Part shown: positions 44,478 to 51,639 of the stretch, piece after piece
How the letters are laid out: each line of letters starts with the position of its first letter
Position numbering within the stretch: the first letter of the stretch is position 1
Assembly: GCA_037446555.1 (NCBI GenBank)
Contig: JBBIIK010000005.1
Location: forward strand, 1-64,000
Reading direction: 5' to 3'
Source: JANWVO01 sp037446555
GTDB taxonomy: Bacteria; Acidobacteriota; Terriglobia; Bryobacterales; Bryobacteraceae
Length of the DNA stretch: 64,000 bases
The notes under the pieces: generated by a model
What the model saw: the letters and a program-made list of their open reading frames with translations, nothing else
The model's database searches: none
What the model was told of the DNA's origin: nothing
Position numbers and translations under genes: made by a program

Positions 44478-46150
44478 GCCGCGGCAGCGCGCAAGGCGCT
44501 CTCCACGCCGCCCGCGTGCAACAGCCCGGGGACGAAGAACTCGCGCTCCAGACGCGCCTCGTCATCGTCAAATTCGTCTGCTGCGGCCTCGAAGCGTACA
44601 GGCGCGCCGGCAATGGCGGCGCCGAACAGCGCCCACCACCGCGCCTGGCCCGTGGCGCGGATCTCGACGGGCTGCTTCGTCCGGCGCGCCAGCTCGCCTA
44701 TGGCAACCGCCACGTCCTGCACGCGGCCGGCATCGTCGCTGACGTTGAACGTGAGGAAGTGCCGGTGCGAACGGTCGCGCGGCGCCCTGGCGGTTCCAGT
44801 CTGGAAGGCGTCCAGCAGAAGCACGGCTCGGCCGGCAGAGCGCAGCTCGGAGAACTCCCGGGACTTCTCCGCCGCCGCCATACCTTCCGGATCCACAAGA
44901 ATCACCGCCGGCGCGCGGCCCTCGAACCACCTCGAGGGCAGTTCCTCGAACGGCGGGCGCTGCTCCCACGCGAAGGCGGCGCGCAGCCTCTCCCGCGCTT
45001 CCTCCGCGCTCATCCGCCGCGCCGCCGCCCGCGCCGTCCGCTTCCACCACGCAAACAGTTCCTCCAGGGAAACCGCGCCTTCCGGGAGCCTGCGCCCGTG
45101 AAAGACCAGCATGTCCTGCAGCTTCTCCACCGGGGCGCTGCGCTCACGCCACGGCGCCCTCTCCGGAGCCAGGTGCTTGCGGAAAAATCCATACACCGCC
45201 TCGCGGCTCTCCTTGTGGTAGTTGTGTGGCGCGTCAAACTGCACGGGCTCGATTTTGTCCGCCTGCCCGTGCAGCTCCCACACCTTGCGCATGGCGGGAA
45301 ATTCGACTTTCGGGACTTCTCGCGTCCAGTCGCCCGTGGCCGCCACCAAGAGCAGCGGGCGCGGCGCGAACATCGCCGCGATCTCGATGTTGTTGGTTCC
45401 GATGCGCAACCCCGGCGCGTTCTCGCACACGCAGCCGCCCTGCATCAGCCCGCTCACCATGTTTACGGGCGCCGCCGCTGCCAGGCGGTCGTCCACGGCA
45501 GCCATCAGGAACGTCTGCGTTCCGCCGCCGCTTGCGCCGGTCATCGCGAGCCGCTTCGGATCGACGTCGGGCAGCGTTTCCAGAAAGTCCGCAGCCCGCA
45601 TCGAATTCCACAGTTGCAGCCCGAGCGGCGTGAAGTTCCAGAGCTGATAAGCAGGCCCCGTGAAGTCGTGCGGCGCCTGCACGGTGTCGTTGTAGCCGAG
45701 CATGTCGTAGGCGAACACCACGAACCCGTTGCGGGCGAAGTTCGCCCCCAGCAGCGGAGTGGAACACAGGGCGCTGTTTTCCAGCCGCCCGTAGGGCCAG
45801 TGCCCATGCGGGTGGAGCACTGCCGGATGCCTCCCTGCCGCCTTCGGACGGTACAGGTTGCCTCCCAACCAGAACCCGGGCAGAGTTTCGATGGCAACCC
45901 GCTCCACCGTGTAGCCGTCCCGCTCCACCCGGCCTGCGAACAAAACGTTCAGGGAATGTTTCGGCGGGGCCGGCCACAGGCCTGCCGCCGCGAGGATCCG
46001 CTTTCGAAGAACCTCGCGCCGCGCCTGCCACGCCGGAAGCGTCTCCGGCGCCTGGAAGGACATCCGCGTGTCCGTGTCAGGCGTTTCCGTATTTCGCCGG
46101 TCAGCCGCTGCCGCGCTCGCCGTCAGGGCGAGGATCAGAAGAAACCGCAT
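44462..46150 (-). CDS. Secreted alpha/beta-hydrolase (acetyl-xylan-esterase-like)
   Basis: About 562 aa from the ATG at 46150, which begins a signal peptide (MRFLLILALTASAAAADR). The hydrolase core shows HPHGHWPYGR (oxyanion region), FAYDMLGYNDT, the nucleophile S207 in G-A-S-G-G-G, and a distal FAPRPLLLVAATGDWT and DAPHNYHKESR carrying the candidate acid and His. The long C-terminal part (~370-562) has no clear assignment. Probably an ester-releasing enzyme for plant or microbial polysaccharide. Ends 16 bases inside mqnC. Confidence 0.82.
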   Translation of the reverse strand: MRFLLILALTASAAAADRRNTETPDTDTRMSFQAPETLPAWQARREVLRKRILAAAGLWPAPPKHSLNVLFAGRVERDGYTVERVAIETLPGFWLGGNLYRPKAAGRHPAVLHPHGHWPYGRLENSALCSTPLLGANFARNGFVVFAYDMLGYNDTVQAPHDFTGPAYQLWNFTPLGLQLWNSMRAADFLETLPDVDPKRLAMTGASGGGTQTFLMAAVDDRLAAAAPVNMVSGLMQGGCVCENAPGLRIGTNNIEIAAMFAPRPLLLVAATGDWTREVPKVEFPAMRKVWELHGQADKIEPVQFDAPHNYHKESREAVYGFFRKHLAPERAPWRERSAPVEKLQDMLVFHGRRLPEGAVSLEELFAWWKRTARAAARRMSAEEARERLRAAFAWEQRPPFEELPSRWFEGRAPAVILVDPEGMAAAEKSREFSELRSAGRAVLLLDAFQTGTARAPRDRSHRHFLTFNVSDDAGRVQDVAVAIGELARRTKQPVEIRATGQARWWALFGAAIAGAPVRFEAAADEFDDDEARLEREFFVPGLLHAGGVESALRAAAAQLRK

Positions 46151-46517
46151 ATCCGCGGAGTGTATCGCAATCGAGCAAAAAGCGCTCACGGAAGTCGTAA
46201 AACTGGAGCCGGCAAAAGCGGCAATACAGCAGCGGCGCTCCCAGCCAGCCCCAGAGCGTGCTCAGCGGTCCGCGGTAGGTCTTCTCGATGGGGTCGCGCT
46301 TGGCAAGCACGCGCAAATCGGTGGTGCCGCAATGCGGGCACCGCGCCACGCGCGAAAGTTGAGGGTAGACGAGCGTGATAGGCACAGCCGCCTCGAAGCG
46401 GCAGCCCGGGCAGCGATAGATTGCAGCGTGCCGGAACTTTTCCGCCAGAGTCCGCCTACGCCGCGCCAGGGCCTTGGATCCGCAAACCGGGCATTGGCGC
46501 AGAAGAATCGCCGCCAT
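46101..46517 (-). CDS. Zinc-ribbon protein with four CxxC pairs
   Basis: About 138 aa from the ATG at 46517. Four Cys pairs, C9/C12, C36/C39, C60/C63 and C99/C102, should build two zinc ribbons. A Leu/Trp-rich segment (~84-98, GPLSTLWGWLGAPLLY) sits between the third and fourth pair. The frame continues far upstream without plausible protein; a GTG at about 46550 is an alternative start. It overlaps the hydrolase start by 50 bases. No specific family is recognised. Confidence 0.6.
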   Translation of the reverse strand: MAAILLRQCPVCGSKALARRRRTLAEKFRHAAIYRCPGCRFEAAVPITLVYPQLSRVARCPHCGTTDLRVLAKRDPIEKTYRGPLSTLWGWLGAPLLYCRFCRLQFYDFRERFLLDCDTLRGYAVSSDPRPDGERGSG

Positions 46518-46836
46518 CTCCGCTTCGTTCGGCCGAGCCAAATCATTCACTATACACCGCGCAATGGGGGCTGCGGTTTTGCACGAGCGCCCGGCTGCAA
46601 AGCTCGCGCAATTCGGGCTCCCGTCCACCGCGTGGACTTTGGAGATGATGCAACCTCGCGGGCGCTGCCGGCTCCATTCGCGGAAGAAAGCCGGATTTCG
46701 GCCTGCCCGGCCCCGGGTTCCTCCGGGGCCAGGAGAACCGGGGCTGTCGTGCCGCCTGCAGGCAGGCAGCCGGATTCCCGGCTTGAAAATTCTCAAACGG
46801 TGTGCTGACATGATGACTGTTATGTGGAGGTCCCGC
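46518..46836. other. Divergent intergenic region
   Basis: No gene supported in 319 bases. TATAGT on the minus strand (46549-46554) could be the -10 for the zinc-ribbon gene. TTGAAA (46783-46788) could be a -35 for the ceramidase-like gene, but no good -10 follows. Several short GC-rich inverted repeats (for example GCCTGC/GCAGGC near 46754-46770) are present without T tracts. Confidence 0.4.
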
Positions 46837-48168
46837 ATGAAGCTCCGCACAGCAGGTTTCGCCGCACTCTGGTTGGCCGGCTCTGCGCTTTGGGCGCAAT
46901 CGTTGCGGGCCGGCGCGGCGCAGGTGCGCATCACGCCCTCAGGGCCCGTGCCCCTGGCCGGCTATTTCCGGGAACGGGTCTCTACTGGCGTTCACGACGA
47001 TTTGTGGGCCAAGGCGGTGGTGCTGGAAAGCGGCGGACGCCGCGCCGCGCTGGTGGTTTGCGATGTGCTTGAAATCCCCGGCGAGGTCTCGGCGGAGGCG
47101 CGTCGGAGAATCGAGGCTGGCACCGGCATCCGCCCGGAGCTGGTGATGATCAGCGCCACACACACGCATGTCGCGCCCGAGGTTGTCGGTGGGTTCGCAC
47201 GCGGGCTCCCGGAGAAAATTGCGGAAGCCGTCCGGCTGGCTGCGGAGCAGATGGAGCCCGCCCGCGTCTCGTGGAGCCAGGGCGAGGCGCCGTCGCTGGT
47301 CTTCCACCGGCGGTTCTTCATGCGCGACGGCTCGGTGGTCTGCAATCCGGGCAAGCGCAACCCCGCGATCGTCCGCCCGGCGGGACCAGTGGACCCGCGG
47401 GTTTCCGTAGTGACGATCGACGGCGCGAGCGGCAAGCCCATCGCCACGCTCGTGAACTACGCCCTGCACCTGGACACAGTGGGCGGGACCGAGATCACAG
47501 CGGACTACCCGTTCACCCTGGGGCGGCTGCTTTCCGGCGCGCGCGGCGGCGGACTTGTGCTGTTCACGATCGGCTGCGCGGGGAACATCAATCACTTCGA
47601 CGTGACCGATGCGAGCCCGCAACGCGGGCACGCCGAAGCGGCGCGCATCGGAACCGTGCTGGCGGGCGAGGCGGTCAAGGCAATGGCGCGCCTGCAACCG
47701 GCGGCCGGAGATGGCTTGCGCGGCACATTGAGGAAGATTCCGCTTCCCGCGGTGCCGCATTCGCCCGAAGAACTGGCCTGGAGCCGCAGCGTGCTGGAGC
47801 GCGCGGCAAAGGGAGACAAGATTCCGTTCCTCGAGTTGGTCAAGGCCCACCGCATCGCCCGGATCGAAGCGCATGGCGCATCGGCCTGGCAGGCCGAAGT
47901 GCAGGCCATTGCTTTGGGCGGCGAGCTGGCATGGGTGGCTTTGCCGGGCGAGGTTTTCGTGGAACTGGGGCTGGACCTGCGGCGCGCATCGCCGTTCCGC
48001 CATACGATTGCGGTGGCGCTGGCCAACCAGAGCCTCGGGTATTTTCCTCACCTCGCCGCCTGGCCGCAGGGCCACTACGAAGTCGTGACAGCACGGTGCG
48101 GCCGGGGCAGCGGCGAGGCACTGGTGGAGGCGGCACTAGAGTTATTGAAGGAGCTGAAATCGCCATGA
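46837..48168 (+). CDS. Neutral/alkaline ceramidase N-terminal-domain-like exported hydrolase
   Basis: 443 aa from the ATG at 46837 (GGAGG seven bases upstream). Signal peptide 1-20 (ALWAQ). The ceramidase-type motifs include AGAAQVRITPSGPVPLAGY, the zinc-histidine motif ISATHTHVAPE (H109, H111), VNYALHLDTVGGTEITADY and LFTIGCAGNINH. It is shorter than true neutral ceramidases (about 650 aa or more) and lacks their C-terminal domain, so the substrate may differ. It overlaps the next gene by four bases. Confidence 0.85.
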   Translation: MKLRTAGFAALWLAGSALWAQSLRAGAAQVRITPSGPVPLAGYFRERVSTGVHDDLWAKAVVLESGGRRAALVVCDVLEIPGEVSAEARRRIEAGTGIRPELVMISATHTHVAPEVVGGFARGLPEKIAEAVRLAAEQMEPARVSWSQGEAPSLVFHRRFFMRDGSVVCNPGKRNPAIVRPAGPVDPRVSVVTIDGASGKPIATLVNYALHLDTVGGTEITADYPFTLGRLLSGARGGGLVLFTIGCAGNINHFDVTDASPQRGHAEAARIGTVLAGEAVKAMARLQPAAGDGLRGTLRKIPLPAVPHSPEELAWSRSVLERAAKGDKIPFLELVKAHRIARIEAHGASAWQAEVQAIALGGELAWVALPGEVFVELGLDLRRASPFRHTIAVALANQSLGYFPHLAAWPQGHYEVVTARCGRGSGEALVEAALELLKELKSP

Positions 48169-49247
48169 TCTCGAGACGAAGCGTTTTCGCCGCGCCCGCT
48201 CTGCTGCGGGCGCAAGGCCGTCCGGAGAAAATTCGGGTCGCCCTCATCGGCGCCGGCAACCGCGGCGCCTTCCTGCTGCGGCACCTGTTGGGAATCGAGG
48301 GCGCCGAAGTCGCCGCCGTCTGCGACATCCTTCCCGAACGCGCTGACGCCGCCGCCACCGCCGTGGCCTCCAGGGGCGGCGCGCCGCGCACGTTCACCGA
48401 CTACCGCCGCCTGCTGGACGAAGTAAAGGATCTCGATGCTGTCATCCAGGCGGCGCCCGACTACGCCCACCGCGAAATCGACATCGCCGTGCTGGAGCGC
48501 GGCCTTCATCTGTACGCCGAGAAACCCCTGGCGCTGACCTTGACGGACTGCGCCGCCATCCGCGACGCCGCCCGCAAGGCAAAGGGCCTGATGCAGGTCG
48601 GCTTCCAGTTGCGGCATGATCCGGCGCGCGCTGCCGCCATGCGCTGGATTCATGAAGGCATGGCAGGCCGGGTTCTCCTCTGCCACGGCATGCGGCACGG
48701 AGGCGATCTGCCGCGCAACATTCCGTGGTATTTCGACAAGACAAAATGCGGCGACATTGTTGTCGATCAGGGCATCCACATTCTCGACCTGTTCCGCTGG
48801 GCCATCGGGCGCCCGCCGTTGCGCTGTTACGGCGACGGAGGCACCACCCTTTTCGTAAACGATCCGCCCGGCCGCACCGTGATGGATCACTGCAGCCTCA
48901 TCTACGAGTTCGACGGAGGAGTGCAGATCAACTTCAGCCACCACTACTTCGATCCGCCGGGATTCACCGGCATTCAGGAGCGCGTGTTTCTCAGCGAAGG
49001 CGCCGTCGACCTGATCCGCGCCGAGTTCCAGCCCCGGCTCTCGCGCGAACGCGTGAAACTCGAGGTCCCCGACGCAGGCCAGGACGCGACGCGCATGTCG
49101 CTGGCGGCATTCCTGCACAACATCCGCGAACGCCGCCGTCCGCTGAACGACGTCGAGAGCGCGTTCGAGGCGACGCTGGTGGCGCTGATGGGCACGCGCG
49201 CCATCTACGAGAAGCGCGTGGTCACGTGGACAGAGATGAGCGGCTAA
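48165..49247 (+). CDS. Gfo/Idh/MocA-family oxidoreductase
   Basis: 360 aa, coupled to the ceramidase-like gene by ATGA. The Rossmann motif VALIGAGNRGAFLLRHL, the YAEKPLALT loop with the conserved EKP lysine, and VDQGIHILDLFRW (candidate catalytic DxxxH) fit NAD(P)-dependent sugar dehydrogenases. A short N-terminal MISRRSVFAAPALLRAQ could be a vestigial twin-arginine signal (R4-R5). Substrate unknown, but cotranscription with a hydrolase suggests a shared catabolic path. Confidence 0.88.
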   Translation: MISRRSVFAAPALLRAQGRPEKIRVALIGAGNRGAFLLRHLLGIEGAEVAAVCDILPERADAAATAVASRGGAPRTFTDYRRLLDEVKDLDAVIQAAPDYAHREIDIAVLERGLHLYAEKPLALTLTDCAAIRDAARKAKGLMQVGFQLRHDPARAAAMRWIHEGMAGRVLLCHGMRHGGDLPRNIPWYFDKTKCGDIVVDQGIHILDLFRWAIGRPPLRCYGDGGTTLFVNDPPGRTVMDHCSLIYEFDGGVQINFSHHYFDPPGFTGIQERVFLSEGAVDLIRAEFQPRLSRERVKLEVPDAGQDATRMSLAAFLHNIRERRRPLNDVESAFEATLVALMGTRAIYEKRVVTWTEMSG

Positions 49248-49328
49248 GCGAAGCCGCCGCGGCAGGCCGCCAGACTACTTGGGGCGGAGGAGCCAACCTG
49301 AAACAGCCCTGTTCGTTCCGGCGGCGGC

Positions 49329-50609
49329 TCAGGAGACCTGTCCGAAATATGGCTTTCGGCCGCGCCACCGGCCGCGGGTGAAATCGGGGAACGGCACGGG
49401 CGCTCCGCTCCGGGCGATCGACTCTTCGCTCGCCGGAATGACGGCGCTCATCGTAAGTGAGTCGATCAGGTCCAGCGGCAGCGGTGCCTTCCACCGTGCC
49501 GCGTTGAGGAACAGCCGCACCTCCAGATCGTCGGTCCCCCCGTGGCCGGCTGCCAGCGGATCACCCGTGGCAGCGGGTTGCCGGATCGCCTTCCACCAGG
49601 GGTGGTCGAACTCTATCTGATAGGGAGCGAAGGGCTCCCACTCGTGGTACTTCGGCGAGCGGTCGACGATGTAGACGGCGCTGCGGGCCTCATCGTAGAG
49701 GCCGCGCGTGCCCTGCACCATCCAGCGGTTGTCGTACGGGCGCGGCAGTTGCATGTCGTAGTTGATGACCACGGTCTTGCCCATCTTCGTGCGGACGACA
49801 CTCGTGACGATGTCGCCCTGCTTCCATTCCTGCCGCGCATGGGGGTGGTTCGGGCCGAACCGCCGGCGGAAGTATTCGTTGATTCCCAGCGAGGCCGTGG
49901 CGTGGGAAGAGAGCGTGTCGAATGCGTCGCCGCAATTGATGTCGAGCCAGCTCAGCACAGGGCCAAGGGAGTGCGTGGGGTACTGGTCGGCGTTGCGTCT
50001 GGCCAGGTACTCGCCGCCCCAGCGCATCCGGCCCTCGCTGTCAAAGAACCAGTGGTCCACGCAGTCGTGCGAATGGGCGCAGTGGCAGTGGACCATACGC
50101 CCAAACAAGCCGCCGCGGATCATGTTCAGCACGGCCAGGTTGTCCCGGCGGAAGCTCCAGTTTTCCATCATCATGCAGGGCGTGTGAGTCTTCTCCCACG
50201 TCTCGAGCAGCATCCAGCACTCGTCGTAAGTCTGGGCGATGGGCACCTCGACGCCCGTGTACTTGCCGGCGCGCATCGACTCCGCTGCCATGGACGCGTG
50301 CCATTGCCAGGGAGTGGCGATCAGCACGGCATCGGCATCCTGCATGTGGAGCACGCCGCGCCAAGCGGACTCCGATCCGGCGAATACGCGGGGCGGGCGG
50401 CCGGTGGCCGTGGCCGCCATGTCAGCGGCCCGGCGCGCGGCCTCTTCGCGAAGATCGCAGACGGCGGCGATCTGCACGGCGGGCGCGCGCAGCGCTGTGC
50501 GCAGCAGCGCCGTGCCCCGGTTGCCCGTCCCGATCACGGCCAGCCGCACGGGCGGCAAATCGGCGGCGGCGGCGCTCAAGCCCGAAAGAAGGAATTCGCG
50601 GCGGTCCAT
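49329..50609 (-). CDS. Gfo/Idh/MocA-family protein, GH109-like, Tat signal
   Basis: 426 aa. N-terminal MDRREFLLSGLSAAAA is a twin-arginine signal. VRLAVIGTGNRGTALL is the Rossmann motif, followed by GVEVPIAQTYDECW in place of EKP, MMMENWSFRRDN and THSLGPVLSWLDI. These features match the glycoside hydrolase family 109 branch, which uses NAD+ as a cofactor to cleave alpha-N-acetylgalactosamine. The activity is not proven here. It is convergent with the previous oxidoreductase across an 81-base spacer. Confidence 0.85.
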   Translation of the reverse strand: MDRREFLLSGLSAAAADLPPVRLAVIGTGNRGTALLRTALRAPAVQIAAVCDLREEAARRAADMAATATGRPPRVFAGSESAWRGVLHMQDADAVLIATPWQWHASMAAESMRAGKYTGVEVPIAQTYDECWMLLETWEKTHTPCMMMENWSFRRDNLAVLNMIRGGLFGRMVHCHCAHSHDCVDHWFFDSEGRMRWGGEYLARRNADQYPTHSLGPVLSWLDINCGDAFDTLSSHATASLGINEYFRRRFGPNHPHARQEWKQGDIVTSVVRTKMGKTVVINYDMQLPRPYDNRWMVQGTRGLYDEARSAVYIVDRSPKYHEWEPFAPYQIEFDHPWWKAIRQPAATGDPLAAGHGGTDDLEVRLFLNAARWKAPLPLDLIDSLTMSAVIPASEESIARSGAPVPFPDFTRGRWRGRKPYFGQVS

Positions 50610-50679
50610 GGGAGCCTCCGCGCCCGTTCTATCACGATTTGCCGGAGAGCGGCCCCGCCGCTTACAATGAGAGTTGGCT

Positions 50680-50757
50680 CGGGGCGTGGCTCAGCCTGGT
50701 TAGAGCGCCTGGTTCGGGACCAGGAGGTCGGTGGTTCAAATCCACTCGCCCCGACCA
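50680..50757 (+). tRNA. tRNA-Pro (CGG)
   Basis: The acceptor stem CGGGGCG (50680-50686) pairs with CGCCCCG (50747-50753). Anticodon stem CCTGG/CCAGG encloses TTCGGGA, giving anticodon CGG, which reads CCG, the favoured proline codon in GC-rich genomes. The T arm is GGTGGTTCAAATCCACT, the discriminator is A and the 3' CCA is encoded (50755-50757). Confidence 0.97.
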
Positions 50758-50952
50758 TTTCCCTCCTTTTTCTTCCGCAAGTGCCGTTGGTCTTGGCAAA
50801 AACCAAGCGGATCCACGTTGGCCTGCAGGTCCGCGAGTTTCCCTTTCAGACCATTTGACAGAGGAACCTCATCTTCGGTGGAATTCCCGGACGGTGACCT
50901 TTGTGGAGCGGGGCGCCGCCCTGTGGCATCTTGGAAGTGAACGCCGGTGCCC

Positions 50953-51639
50953 ATGATCCAGCTCATCGATGTCGTCAAGGAGTACGACGGGAAGCGCAAG
51001 GTCCGGGCTCTGGACGGCGTGAGCCTCTCGATCGGGAAGGGCGAGATGACAGCGCTGGTGGGCCCGTCGGGATCCGGCAAGTCGACGCTGCTGAACCTGA
51101 TCGGCACGCTGGACCGTCCCACTTCGGGAGAGATTGTCCTGGACGGAGTCCGGCTTTCGGAGCTGAGCGACGATGAGATGACGCTGGTGCGGCGGGACAA
51201 GATCGGCTTTATTTTTCAGTTCTTCAACTTGCTGCCGTCGCTCACCTGCCTGGAAAATGTGGCGCTGCCGCTGCACTTGCGCGGCTGGAAGCGCGCCAAG
51301 GCGCGGGAACGGGCGGCGGAGCTGATCGAGCTCGTCGGGCTGAGCCGCCGCATGGAGCACTTGCCCGACGAGTTGTCCGGCGGGGAGCGGCAGCGCGTCG
51401 CCATCGCCCGCGCGCTTAGCGTGTACCCGCCCATTCTTCTGGCGGACGAGCCTACGGGCAATCTGGACTCGCACACGGGCGCCGAGATTCTGGATCTGAT
51501 CCGTGACCTGCACGCGCGCCTGGGGGCCACCGTGCTGATGGTGACGCACGATGCCGGCGTGGCGGCAAGCTGCGAGCGCACCATCACGCTGCGCGACGGG
51601 CGGCTGGCGGGCGACGAAGTGCGGGTGCCGCGGCGATGA
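50953..51639 (+). CDS. ABC transporter ATP-binding protein (LolD/MacB type)
   Basis: 228 aa (230 from a GTG at 50947). Walker A GPSGSGKS (37-44), Q-loop IFQFFNLLPSLT, signature LSGGERQR, Walker B ILLADEPTGNLD and H-loop MVTHD are complete. The sequence is of the LolD/FtsE/MacB group, which powers mechanotransmission rather than substrate import. It overlaps the permease gene by four bases and begins a coupled four-gene set. Confidence 0.95.
   Translation: MIQLIDVVKEYDGKRKVRALDGVSLSIGKGEMTALVGPSGSGKSTLLNLIGTLDRPTSGEIVLDGVRLSELSDDEMTLVRRDKIGFIFQFFNLLPSLTCLENVALPLHLRGWKRAKARERAAELIELVGLSRRMEHLPDELSGGERQRVAIARALSVYPPILLADEPTGNLDSHTGAEILDLIRDLHARLGATVLMVTHDAGVAASCERTITLRDGRLAGDEVRVPRR

Noticed and set aside
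50576..50806. 76-aa frame antisense to tRNA-Pro (GASGFEPPTSWSRTRR)
   Set aside because: Same class of artefact: this string is the translation of the complement of a tRNA gene.
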